NCBI RefSeq assembly: GCF_937616625.2
Contig: NC_065571.1
Coordinates: 51,569,651-51,633,650, forward strand
Direction: 5' to 3'
DNA length: 64,000 nt
DNA from: Mercurialis annua
Lineage: Eukaryota > Streptophyta > Magnoliopsida > Malpighiales > Euphorbiaceae
Positions within the stretch are counted from its first letter, which is position 1; every line of letters begins with the position of its first letter. Positions 50,559 to 62,400 of this stretch are shown here, in pieces. The notes under the pieces are model-generated. The model worked only from the letters and a program-made list of their open reading frames with translations. It ran no database searches and was not told where the DNA came from. Made by a program: the position numbers and the translations under genes.

Positions 50559-51316
50559 ATTTATGTTTTTTTTTTAAATTTAAGCATGGACATTTACATT
50601 AGTGTGTGTACATATATATAAGCATGGACCTTATCTTAGATAGTGTTTACATAAAAAGAAAATTGACATGAATAATGGATGAATATATTTCACTTGATTA
50701 AAGAAAAAGTAATTAACAATTATCTTAAATAGGTTTTAAATGGAAATAAATCAAATTATTTAATAATCGATTTTATTAAAATCAAGATAACTTTAGTAAC
50801 TTTTTTAAATTTATTTAAAATTTAAGTAAAAGTATGATAAAATTTAATGATATATCCATTAATAACAATTCAGTAAAAGATATTTTAATATGACAAAAAT
50901 TCTAACTAATTTAATATTAACTATAATATTAAAATATTTTATAGAATTAAGATGAATTTAATTATTTTAATAGTACACTTACTACCATTTTAATTATTAG
51001 TACAATTAGTCAAAATAATTAATAGTCTTAATTTAATTCATACATATATTTTTCAATTTAGCAAAACTTTTAACAAATTTTATATTAATTATATATAATA
51101 TATATCAATTTATTTGTAATATATTTAATTAATATAATAAAATATCAATAAATATTATTAATGTCAACTAAATTCAAAATTAAAATATTAAAATATTATA
51201 TTTATTTTTAATAAAATCACTAACTAATAATTTAATACCGATTATAAATTATAAAAGATAAATAAATTGACGAGTCATATTACGAGCCACGTGCGTAGCA
51301 CGTTATGCGAAACTAG

Positions 51317-52383
51317 TCATATAAAGAACATAAGAAGGAAATTAAAAGAAGATGATAATACAAAAAAAATGTGATTCTAGGAATAAAATCAAGAGCTTGG
51401 GGATGGGTGGAGATGCTAAATATGCTATTCTCAAATTGACACCTGTCCATTTTCTTATTCACTTTAAAACATTTTCCATAAACAATCTCTTCAATTTCAT
51501 TATTTCTTTAGTGATTTTAATTTTGTTTTTGCTTTCTTGTCCACTCTCTTCTTCTTTCAACTCACACATACACACCCAGATATGATTAAATATTAGTAGT
51601 ATTTGTAAATCAAGATTAATATATAAATAATCAAGAAAGTGACAAACTTAGAGTCTTTAATTAAATGATCACACTTTGTGCTATTATTAGCAATTAAATG
51701 GTAAGCAAATCTTGATTCTTGATCTTTTTTTGTATGATTTAGAAAGGAAAAAAGTTGGTTTCTTGGTAAAAAAAGAAGATAAGAAAAAGAAATTGAAAAG
51801 GAAAAAGAAACTTTTTTGTTTTCTTGATAGTTGACAATATAATGCTATTACTTAGTAGATTAATGCTACAATTATTAGGCAGCTGAATAGAAAGTGAAAT
51901 AAAAAGTTGGTTAAATTTAGTTGTAGAGGCCAGGATTTATTGCCTCAGATCCAGGGAAACTCTACAAAAACATGTGAAATTCAGTGCCTTTCTTTCTAGG
52001 GTTTTCTTGTGATTCTTGAGTCTTCTGTGTTTTCTTTATATTGAGAGTCTCCTTTCTTGTGTTTCAAGATAATGGGTTGGTTGAAAATTTGATCTTTTTT
52101 CTTTATGTTTGTGGAAAGTTTTAATTTTTAATTTTCTGTCGATTTAAAGTTGGTTCTTTTTGCTGTTGTTGATTCTTTTTCACAGGTGGTTGATGGAAGT
52201 AGATAGAGAAGAATCCAAGGAAGAAAAAGAAGTTGATAAAGTTTAAAGAATCAGGTTTTATAGGATTGCAAATTTTGAGTCTAATTCTTGCTGACCAGAT
52301 CTAATTAATTTACATCTCACAAATTTTACTTCTTGATTTAGTTGTCCTGTTTATCTTAAAAGAAAACAACTTTTTGTAAAGGT
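51317..52383 (+). other. Upstream region and long leader of the PP2C gene
   Basis: No coding is supported. Pyrimidine-rich and TTCTTG-rich sequence from about 51900 on looks like a transcribed leader. A TTTTTCACAG acceptor-like site near 52186 suggests a 5'-UTR intron. The frame at 51352-51585 has no domain and is not called. Confidence 0.45.
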
Positions 52384-52517
52384 ATGGAAAATGGTAATAA
52401 TTTGGGTTTATGATGACAGGTTGTATAGTTTTAGGAGGGTTAGAGGGTAATGTTTTGTACTGCATAGATAGGGATTTTGATGGAGGTGATGTCTTTGACG
52501 GTTGTGGTGCCATTTAG
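52384..52517 (+). promoter_or_regulatory. Two upstream ORFs of the PP2C mRNA, the second overlapping the main start
   Basis: uORF1 (52384-52413) encodes nine residues and ends in TGA. The ATG of uORF2 (52410) overlaps that stop as ATGA. uORF2 (52410-52517) encodes 35 residues, starts MMTGCIVLGGLEGN and ends 38 bases after the main ATG at 52480, in another frame. Such an arrangement would be expected to reduce initiation at the main start. That the stretch lies in the mature mRNA is inferred from its closeness to the CDS. Confidence 0.5.
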
Positions 52518-55245
52518 AGTAGGGAATTCACTGTGTCAAAACCGAAACGTCGATACTCAATTTGAGACCAAAAGGGTTAAGTTAATGGCAGACGCTGCTG
52601 GGCTATTTTCTGATTCTGTAACTAATTTTTCTACTGTTAGGGATGAAGATTGTAATTGTAGTGATTTAGATAATGAAGTTAGTGATGCAAAAGTTCCACT
52701 TCCAGGAGAGGCCAAGGGGGGAGCAGCAGTCCCTCTGCTGGATATGATTTCCGAGAATAAAGGCAATTGGGTGGCTGATGATGGTGTCGTAAACCAGGAA
52801 AGTGAAGAAGATGATTGCTTATCATTGGAGGGTGATCCGGTTCTTGATAGCTCTTGTTCTCTTTCGGTGACTAGTGAGACGAGCAGCTTATGTGGGGATG
52901 ATTTTCTGAGTTTTGAGGCCGCTTCTGAGATAGGAACACCGTTTGTTGTGGATATTATTGCTAATGCTGTTGATTTGGCGGAATCAAATGTCAAGGCGGA
53001 GGTTGTGAAAGATTCTGTTGCTGTAGCAGTAAGACTTGACGATGAAATTGCGGATGGGTCCAATCCAAATGCGTCTGCAGTTGTACTTCAGGTAGCTCTG
53101 GAAAAAGGGGTGAGTGGAACAGTCCCTCGCAGTGTTTTTGAGGTTGATTATGTGCCTCTTTGGGGATTTACGTCTATTTGTGGTAGGAGGCCTGAGATGG
53201 AAGATGCACTTGCAACTGTGCCTCAGTTTCTGAAAATTCCTATTCAGATGCTAATTGGCGACCGCGTGCTTGATAGTGTGGGTGAGTATATAACTCATCA
53301 GAGGGCTCACTTTTTCGGAGTGTATGATGGCCACGGAGGCTCCCAGGTGATATTTCGTTCTGAATTTATTTCTCTTTTCTTTCTTGTTATTTAAACAAGT
53401 TTTGCAGTTTAATTTTTCTGCAAATTTGTGTCTTGAACGGGGTTGAGATTTTGTTCAGGTTGCTAATTATTGTAGCAGCCGTATCCATTCTGCTTTGGCT
53501 GAGGAGATAGAATGTCTTAAAAATGACCTTGGTTATGGAAGAGTAAATGATAGTTGCCTAGGCCAGTGGAAAAAAACATTCACCAATTGTTTTCTTAAGG
53601 TAGATGCTGAAGTAGGAGGCAAAGTAGGTGCTGAACCAGTTGCTCCCGAAACGGTCGGTTCAACTGCTGTTGTTGCTGTTATTTCTTCATCCCACATAAT
53701 AATTGCAAATTGTGGGGACTCCCGAGCAGTCCTATATCGTGGGAAGGAGCCTATAGCACTATCAGTGGATCATAAAGTAAGTGTCACTCAGAGCTGCTAG
53801 CTTCCTTTCTTTGTTGAACATCGACTAGGGAAGCTAATGGTTGCTTGTGTGTCTATATTATTTCAGCCAAATCGAGAAGATGAATATGCTAGAATAGAAG
53901 CAGCCGGAGGCAAAGTTATACAGTGGAACGGGCATCGTGTCTTTGGCGTCCTTGCAATGTCGAGATCTATTGGTATATGTTTCATACCATAAGCTCTATT
54001 ACTTATTTTTAGATATAACCATGGCATGCTCAATGTCCATTACCATTGTTCATATTTCCCTAGAAAATAGCGCTGCTTTCTGAATGTTCAATCTGAGGGG
54101 TGGTAGGCCTAGAATGAGAACATTCACTAGACTTAAGGTTCTGTTGAAATTCCGATGACTACTGTGTTTTAGCTGTCTAATCCTCTCAGCATTGTTATAG
54201 TGAAATTGTGGTATGCTTAAAAAGTGATGGCACCAAGATAAATTCTCGCCTTTTGGAGTTTTTACTTTTTTGTGCGGAAGAACTTCTGGTTAAGATAATG
54301 TGTTGTTTTACCTTGAGATGGTTGTTTCAGGATATTAATTTGATTAATTTATTTTACCTGCTTATCCCATAAATAATCAGATGGAGCAATAAAGAGCATG
54401 TTTGATCTATAGAGTTTAAATTTGTGAGATGCTCGTCCTTGTGCTATTTTAATTCACTTCTTCAAAATGTGTTAATTTTGCACCCATCTATTGTTCTTAA
54501 TGTGGGCAGCTGAACGACTTATTATCTATCTATATTGAAGAGTTTTTTTCGACTTCAATTATGCACTTTTTTCATTTAATGAAGTAAAATTTCTTGGAGG
54601 GTGAAATATTTTTTCCATGTAAGATGTAATAGTGAATCAGCTAGTCTTCTTGTAGAGGTTGCATTGGTAAGACAACTAGAGGTTATATATATGCCATCAC
54701 GGACACTGCATTCATTCAACGTTTCATTTTCAGAAACGTGTCGGAAACTTGGTGTTTCAAAATGAAACGTCATTTTCAACATAGGAAACCTTAACCTAAC
54801 ACTGTTTCACCGTGTGTGTGTCCAAGCGTCCCGCTTATCCATGTTTGTGCCACATAGTTCGAATGCTTTGAGGTTTTGTCATCTCATGATTTTTTTTACA
54901 CTGGCTTCAGGTGATAGATATTTGAAACCATGGATTATTCCAGAACCAGAAGTGACATTTACTCCTCGGGCGAAAGAAGACGAATGCCTCATTCTGGCTA
55001 GCGACGGACTATGGGATGTCATGACAAACGAAGAGGCGTGCGATCTTGCTCGTCGACGAATACTCGTCTGGTACAAAAAAAACGGCACCGCACTTCCCCC
55101 CGAAAGAGGCGACGGCATCGATCCTGCAGCACAAGCGGCAGCGGAGTACCTCTCGAACCGCGCTCTTCAAAAAGGCAGCAAGGATAACATCACTGTCATA
55201 GTGGTGGATCTGAAAGTTCAAAGGAAGCTCAAGAGCAAAACATGA
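52480..55245 (+). CDS. HAB1: Clade A protein phosphatase 2C (HAB1-like), 541 aa, four exons
   Basis: Exons: 52480-53346, 53459-53776, 53867-53972, 54911-55245; GT-AG, 542 codons with the stop. Residues 1-205 are a variable acidic N-terminus, as in HAB1/ABI1. The PP2C domain follows from about 215: [21 protein letters not shown] (Asp283, Gly284, metal binding), [73 protein letters not shown] (Asp462) and [14 protein letters not shown] (Asp522). Trp415 in VIQWNG matches the HAB1 tryptophan that docks into the ABA-bound PYR/PYL receptor, so the enzyme should be ABA-receptor-regulated. Clade A PP2Cs dephosphorylate SnRK2 kinases and shut off ABA signalling. HAB1 of Arabidopsis has 511 residues. 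The exon 1/2 junction in [12 protein letters not shown] matches HAB1. HAB1 versus HAB2 cannot be settled by eye. Confidence 0.95.
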
Positions 55246-56004
55246 CAGTTTGTTTGTTTCTATGTATTTTTCTTCTTGAAATTGTTGAAACCTTGTGAAG
55301 CCCATCTGTTTTTTCATGTGGGCGCTAACGGCTTACTTGTATGTATCTACCTCAAGAAAGTATGCCATTGTAGGAACTCATTCATTGATTTGAAGAGTTG
55401 TGCCATACATGAACATGATGATGATGATGATGATGATGATGCCTATGTAAATGTTTAGCTATTTATGATAGGGTTTAGGACCAGATTGTGAGCAGTCAGT
55501 TGTATTCATTCTGCCTCCGAGTTTAAAAGAGGCTCTGTGAGGTATTAACTTTCATTATTTTCAAATGCTTGCTTCTTATCAGAAATTTTATATTCAACTC
55601 CTTCAAGTTCTTGCTACTACTTACAGAAATAGTATCTCCTTTTATTGTAGTTTGAACTATTTTTAAACTCAAACTTTTCGCGTTTTTTATTAATTACAAT
55701 CAAATCTTATGTGTTCTTTGTCAATGCATTTTAAAAGTTTAGTTGCAATTAACATAAGCAAATACTTAAATTTCAAAAGTAAAATGTACAATTGTTTGAA
55801 ATAATTATAATAAATTGTTCTTATAAAGTTATCCACTTCTTTTTGTTATAAAATTAATGTTATGAATTTTTACAAATATCTTTTTGTTTAATATATCCTT
55901 ATTTAATGTAATCAAAGAGTTTTTTAAAAAAAATGGTTAACTATACTTGAGAGGAAGGAAAAACTATAAAAATGAAAAAATTTGATCACATTTAATGGAA
56001 GTTG
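55246..56004. other. PP2C 3' UTR and spacer
   Basis: The 3' UTR extends at least to the ATG-triplet repeat and probably to about 55550. The remainder is AT-rich without coding. Confidence 0.5.
55415..55441 (+). repeat. (ATG)9 microsatellite
   Basis: Nine uninterrupted ATG triplets in the PP2C 3' UTR. Confidence 0.97.
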
Positions 56005-56019
56005 TAAAATTTTAGATAT

Positions 56020-56143
56020 TTTTTTTATCATCTTAATCGACTCTTTCGAATCTCATTTGTTAGTTATCAAGGCGTGGTTCGAACCCACAACCTCTTGATG
56101 CACTTAGAGGTGCCTTAACCATTCAAATTAGGCCTACATTGGC
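56020..56143 (-). mobile_element. tRNA-derived SINE with 15-bp target duplication
   Basis: TAAAATTTTAGATAT flanks both sides (56005-56019 and 56144-56158). On the minus strand the body begins GGCCTAATTTGAATGGTTAAGG (A-box-like), then has GTGGGTTCGAACCACG (B box) and ends in a short poly-A tract (poly-T on the plus strand at 56019-56026). Pol III boxes, poly-A tail and target duplication are the marks of a SINE. It is about 124 bp. Confidence 0.85.
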
Positions 56144-56544
56144 TAAAATTTTAGATATAAAAAGTGATTTTGCCTTCTCCTTTGGCTAATAGGTTGAAAA
56201 AACCCTGACCTTTTTTTTTAATTTTCAACTCCACCCCGACGTTGCAATTTTTTCAATTTTACCCTATTTCGCATTTTTGGTTTTCAATTGCACCCTGAGA
56301 TAAAAAAATTAAATAATTTTATTATTATAAGGATTAAAATATATAAAACAAATATATTGAAGGATCATTTCATACTTTTTTTCATATGGAAAAAATTCAA
56401 TAAATCCTTAAACTTAAAAAAGTTTCAAATAAATCCATAATAAAATCTTAATCTTAATTATAATTCATTATTAATTTTTAATACACCTCAATCCGCTTTC
56501 ATCGGACCTACCATCACCGAACCAATCGACCGAACTCCGCTTAT

Positions 56545-58792
56545 GTCATACCTCGCCTTACTTAGCACGAGATTGACGATTATTTAAAATATATTTATCT
56601 CCAAATCAAAATTATAAAATGTGTTCTATAAATAATTAAGCACAAATATATAAAAACCTTTTATATAACATTTTAATTAAACCACTGTATGAAAACTAAG
56701 TATTGTTACAAACTTTTATACATATGATTCAAAATACATCTATAAGTACAAATACGTTTATTATAGACCAAAACATCAAGGCATCTCAAAACTCGGAGAT
56801 GTGGCCAACCTTTATGTCTCAAGCTCAAACTCTAAGCCCAACTCCCTCTCTAGTCAACTGTACTGTAAATTGCCTTGCTAACTGAAAAGGTTTTAAAACA
56901 GCTAAAATGAGCGAAAACTCAGTGAATAGACATAACAAGCATAAAACATTTATATACTTAAAGTAAGTATATCATATAATAACGAATACTAGAAAACAGT
57001 TCAATACAACACAAAATACTTGTAAAATTCATCACGAACACATTTACAAATATAAATGATATCAAAACAATTTCACTTTAAATATGAAATGTAGTTCGTA
57101 TCAATCATCAATTATAAGATCGATATATTACCCTGTAACAATAATATAAACCATAGACCTGTAATCAGGAACACAACACTGATCTACAATCTAACCAACA
57201 TATCTAGGAACACTTGATGGCTAACCTTTCTCCATCATTAGCACGACTCAGCCCTTCTCCCTTCACTGACCATCAATCAAGTGCATGTGTCAAATGCGCA
57301 TAAACACTCACAATATCTCACATGTGCATATAACTAACTCAGCACATAACCAGGTGCATATCACAACTCAGCACCTCCCAAATATATCGTTACAGAGTAA
57401 GCATATCACATATAAGAAATCTCAAGTTATTTCATCAAAGTTCAATACGATTCAATAACAAAACCATTGCAAATTATCATTCAAAACTTAACCATAATCA
57501 AGTCCACATATTGATGAAATCAACACACCTTTAACTTATAAACAACATTGCATAAAGTATCATTTGAAACGTTTTATCGAACACCTTTCGTGCATTTTCA
57601 AAACAACCATATATAACCATTTAAAACACAATAAACCTTGACATTTCAAATATCAAAATAGCATATTAATTTCAGTAGCAAGGGCTAGTATATCTACTCA
57701 CCACACAACAACCAAAACTAGTCCAAAATATCGTCAAAAGCTGCCTTACTTTCTACTTGCACTGTTGTTGCCAAAACGAGCACCTAAATGAGTAATGTAA
57801 ATCACAAAACACCATCACAATCACATATACATACTTATACATATATCTAATACTGATTTGACCTAAATTCAGCTCCTAACAATGGATTTCTATATGGTTT
57901 ATGCATGATTATAAACATGGCAACAAATCTGCCTTAGTAGGCAGAACATTAAGCTTCTAATCAAACATGTTCTGTGAATAGTCTAGACATAATTTTGACA
58001 AACCCTTCGGTGAAAATTTATCCCTATTAGTGTAAAATCCAAATCAAAAATAATTTCATCATTTCAATATCTAAGCAATGAGTTATACCAGTTTTAGTGA
58101 GGTGAGGTCAAACTGTTTTCACAGTTGAAGCAATAAAATGTCGCGGTCATTTTAGATATCAAAATGACAGAATAAGATCAAACTCAAAGAACAAAGGTTA
58201 TAGTAGACACTCTAAAGTTTCTGTGAAATCTATATAACTCGACTTATTTGCAAAATACAGAAGCTAAAATTTCTGTCACAAAACAGAACAAGACTACAAC
58301 TAGGTATATTATAACTCAAAACATAAATAGATGAAAGAACTTACCAATTCTGCTTTCCCACACTTTATAAAGACTTAGAACCTTGAGAATTGATGTTTAG
58401 GTTCTGAAATGGAGCTGAGGCTTGAAGGAATTCGAATTTTATCTCTTAGGTTTTAGGTTTAGTCAAATGAAAATAAAAGAGGAAGTTTTTAACTTATACT
58501 AAGGAGAATCTTATCATGTAAAATTAAGATTTGATTTGCATTTAAATATTCAAGAAATGAATAAAGGTTTAATTAGTCCTTGAATGATTTCAAAAGTTCC
58601 ATTTAAACCTCAAAGTTCCAATTCATTTCAACTAACGAAATCAACTTAATTTACCGACGAGCTTTCATTTCAATTAAGTCCTAATAATTTTCAAACCAAT
58701 GAATTGACATTATAAATAGACTCTAACATTATAATGCATGATAATGAATGTTTAATAAATGCATAGTCTAACATTAGAGTACGGGTGTGACA
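56545..58792 (-). mobile_element. Solo LTR, about 2.25 kb, nested in the Mutator-like element
   Basis: GCTTA flanks both sides (56540-56544 and 58793-58797). The minus strand begins TGTCACACCCGTACTCTAAT and ends GGCGAGGTATGACA, i.e. TG...CA with short inverted ends TGTCA. No coding, primer site or second LTR is present. Long LTRs beginning TGTCACACCC are common in plant Ty3 chromoviruses, but the family is inferred from the ends alone. An intact LTR pair was probably reduced by recombination. Confidence 0.7.
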
Positions 58793-58824
58793 GCTTATCA
58801 CCTACAATCGGAAACCACCGGAAA

Positions 58825-58992
58825 GCCATCTTCTCAATAAAATAAAAATAAATAAATAAAATTTAAATTAAATTAATTAATTTTAAAAAAAATTAACTTT
58901 TGGGAGGATGCTCCTCCCAAAATTTTTTTTAAAAAAATTAATTAATTAATTTAAATTTTATTTATTTATTTTTATTTTATTGAGAAGATGGC
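58825..58992. repeat. Long AT-rich hairpin
   Basis: GCCATCTTCTCAATAAAATA at the left matches TATTTTATTGAGAAGATGGC at the right, and the arms of about 80 bases converge on GGGAGGA-TGC-TCCTCCC near 58910. It lies inside the Mutator-like element. Confidence 0.9.
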
Positions 58993-59433
58993 TTTTTTGT
59001 ATAATTTATAACTTTAAAAAGTATTTAGATTTTTTGATTAATATAAAAGATCTATTTTGAATATTAGCCAAATAAAAAGAGTTCAATTGAATACCTCAGG
59101 GTGCAATTGAAAACTAAAAATACAAAATAGAGTAAAATTGAAAAAATTACAACGTCGGGGTGGAATTGAAAATCAAAACAAAAGTCAGGGTTTTTTCAGC
59201 CTATTAGCCTTCTCCTTTTACCATTAATGATATTTTATTTATGTCTATCTGCAACAAAACATATTTTTAAGGTTGGTTGGCAAGAAGGGTAAAAAGTTTA
59301 TGGAATCTTATTGAGCCAAATGAAATTCCAGACACAAAGTCTTTAGTTCTTAGTTTCGTATCCTTAAAGAACATAAAATTAACTTCATAACTTTCGCTAA
59401 AACCAAAAATGAAAAGGGAAAGAAAATGGATCC

Positions 59434-62400
59434 CTAGTATTTCCTGTGTGCTAGTTCTGACACAACCTCTGCGAGATGTTTCTCATTCTGAATGCTTTCA
59501 ACCCACTTCGCGTTAATGCTGACCCGTTCAAGGCTCTGCTTCAAGGTTCTTGCAATTGAAGACACCGACCGGGTTGCGAAAAATTCTGATATTTCCGCAG
59601 CTTTATCAGATGAAGCAAACTGTAGGAACATGAAGGATGTTAGTGCTTATTTACTCATCAAGCAGAAGTAGAAAATTGAACAAACGTATAACATAAGTTA
59701 GAAAGGAGGTCGTACTGGTGAGACTACTGCACTGACGAAACGGGTTATTAGAAATCCAGAACCCCAGGTTTTTGAAATGTAATCCCACTTTTCCTGTATT
59801 ACCACAATGCAACAAATGTCAAATTGGTTTACCGGTTCAATTTATCGACAAGAAGAGAAGGTTACAAAAGAAAAATTATAAGTGTGAGACATTAAGAAGA
59901 TAAGACTGTTGGTTTTAATGTCTTTAAGGCTTTAAGATAAACACTCTTTGGATTTAGATTCATTACCCTCAGCCATATCCAAGCTGTTTCCCTCCCTTCC
60001 TTGGAAACAGCAAGTCCAAAAACAGCATCTTGACTACGAACCTGAATTATGCGACAAACAAATTTACGATCATTAAATTGTAGCTTGTAATAAATTTTTC
60101 CGTTCAATTTAAACATTACCGTAGGTATGTAAGTCAATTGAGAAAATTAAGCTTCAAAGAACTTTCATTTTTCCAACTTATATGTTAATGTTATATTGAT
60201 TCAATACTATACCTCAGGAGTCAAAACAAAGTTCAGGACTTCAAGGACTATATTGGGGTCTGGACATGATGCCAATGAACCTGTAAAGCATAAAAGAAAA
60301 TAAAATTACCCGATACTCGTTTGATTCTTAAACGTACATCAGTCACCTGAAATCATCAGTACCTAGAATTCGAGTTTTCTCTTGGCTTAGGTCCGTCTCT
60401 CTGTAGACTCTCAGAAGAGATTCATAACCCGATCTATTTGACGTGCTGACACGCTGCATTACCCCCACATATGCCGCCTGCACACAACCATAATGTCAAT
60501 GAATTGCAAATGCAGAAAGATTGGCACTTCATAGACACATCATGCTTAACAAACCTTTCTTATATCAGGTGGGAGGAGTGGCGTGTTTCTGTCATCTACA
60601 AATGCAAAAAATCTCCTATTTGCTTCATCTAGAGTTGGACCATGTCCAAACTCGGCAAGGGCAGTCAAAATTTCTCCCCTCAACATTGCATCAAGATGGC
60701 TTTCACCTTGCTTAGGATCCCAGCCAAGTTTCCTGTAAATGGAATTCAAATATTGGAAAAAATTGTTAGAATTAAAAGAACATGGCACCGCTTGAAGTAA
60801 TTAGAAAAGCTTGCTACTTGAAATCTAACCGAGGAAATGGAGATGTTTATAATTTGGACTTGCACATTTCTAACAAATTTTTGCTTGTCAAGGCATGTTG
60901 CAATTTGGCATTTGCTTCTATCATGTCAGAATACATTCGGTCCTTTTAAATGCCCTTAACCTACCTAATTTCTTCCAGATAATAAGTATGGAGCACTAAA
61001 CCTACTCAGTGATGTTTGCGCATTATTGTGTAGTTAAAGCATATTATAAAGCACAATGGCAAATAAAAATCACTGCCAAGATTCAAAAGCACAAAAAATC
61101 AAAGATGATTAAAATTTACAGACTTTCTGGCCAGCAAATTGAACTCAACAAATGCAAACACTACATAGCTCTGAGAAATTTAAGAATGTGTTTACAATAA
61201 CTGATGCAGACAGCTTTTAAAGAAAGGAATTCAAAATCACAGATTATTTTCTCCACTCCTTTAAATGTGGTATTTTCTTTGTTTGACACTCAATATCAAC
61301 CATGAGAGTTTTCACTAAAGATTGCAAACAAATCTTGAATGGACTAAGATAGTACTTAATATTTTAGCAATTTTAATAGCAAGCATGAGCTATAGATGTT
61401 ACTAAATTAACTTACTCAGCAGAAAATTGGAAAAGGTTAACAAAAATCTGGTTTATGGACTCCAATAATTCAGGAGTTGCATCTGCAGCAATCCTTATGA
61501 TTTTGTAACTTATCTGTGAAAAAAAAAAGTATCAATTCAGATTCAGGACTAATGGAATGATAACTGAAACAAAAACCGAATATGATGTGAGGATTACAGC
61601 GATCAAGTTGGACAGCACAGTGTACTCAAGTTCCTCCCTGTAAGCATTCATCAGAGTAAGCAAGGAGGTTAAAGGCTGGTGCCGAGCCATACAAAGGGCA
61701 AATGCATCATCCAAAACGCCTGTCAAAGACACATTTGGATATTAATTTCCCAATTTAAAGTAAGAGGGAATAAGCAACTGCAGTCAAGTCATCCATATTA
61801 CCGAATCTGTCCATTTCATTGAGGCGCTTCTTCTCTATGGCATATCTAAGTCCAGCTGCTAGGTCATCATCGTATTTTACCCTGTAGAAACCAGTCTGAT
61901 TCACATTAAGTTTTACCCAAGTATTCCGGTTCTCCACAAGGCCGAATTCCTTCACATCAAGAGATTCGGATTTTGATTGCAATAAGAAACTCTTGTGCGC
62001 ATCATATGAGCCACAGCACAAAGTTATTGGGACAATCCACTGACCATCTCCACGGGAACCACTTGAAAAGAATTGCGACTGCATTTATCACAATTATTTA
62101 TAAGATAACTGCAACTTATATCATGACAATGGAGCTAAATTAAATGTCAGACTGAACAAAACTAGTTAATTTTTTGAAAAATTGAGAAAAGGATGGGGAA
62201 GGACACCCATCAAAAGAAAGACCTGTTCAAATTCCAGTTTATGGTCTTTAAGTTTGACAGATACAACAGGGTACCCCATTTGCCTTGTCCATGAATTCAT
62301 AAGCTTATTCACAGGCTCACCAGATCCCTCCTCAAGGGCCGCCCACAAGTCTTCTGTCTTTGCATTTGAGTAAGCATATTTTTTAATGTATGCGGCAAGT

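Larger units (their letters stand above)
49342..51316 (+). mobile_element. Non-autonomous Helitron with tandemly repeated 5' end
   Basis: The 5' end TCTATACTATATATAAAAG follows an A, and the 3' end is CTAG followed by T (51313-51317), as Helitrons insert between A and T. A hairpin ACGTGC-GTA-GCACGT (51289-51303) lies ten bases before CTAG, the usual rolling-circle terminator. The first 161 bases are repeated (49342-49502 and 49503-49663), so a second possible 5' end exists. It is about 1.97 kb, with no Rep/helicase, but it carries an RPA-like remnant. Confidence 0.85.
56184..59209. mobile_element. Mutator-like element with long TIRs, 9-bp duplication, split by a solo LTR
   Basis: TTCTCCTTT flanks both sides (56175-56183 and 59210-59218). 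The left end GGCTAATAGGTTGAAAAAAC and the right end GTTTTTTCAGCCTATTAGCC are complementary, and the arms continue for about 130 bp (CCCCGACGTTGCAATTTTTT against AAAAAATTACAACGTCGGGG). A 9-bp duplication with long TIRs is the Mutator pattern. Apart from the nested LTR it is about 770 bp long and non-coding. It is related to the element at 5109-5610. Confidence 0.88.

Noticed and set aside
56703..56885. Open frame of 60 codons inside the solo LTR
   Set aside because: No domain or codon bias; long LTRs often contain chance frames.
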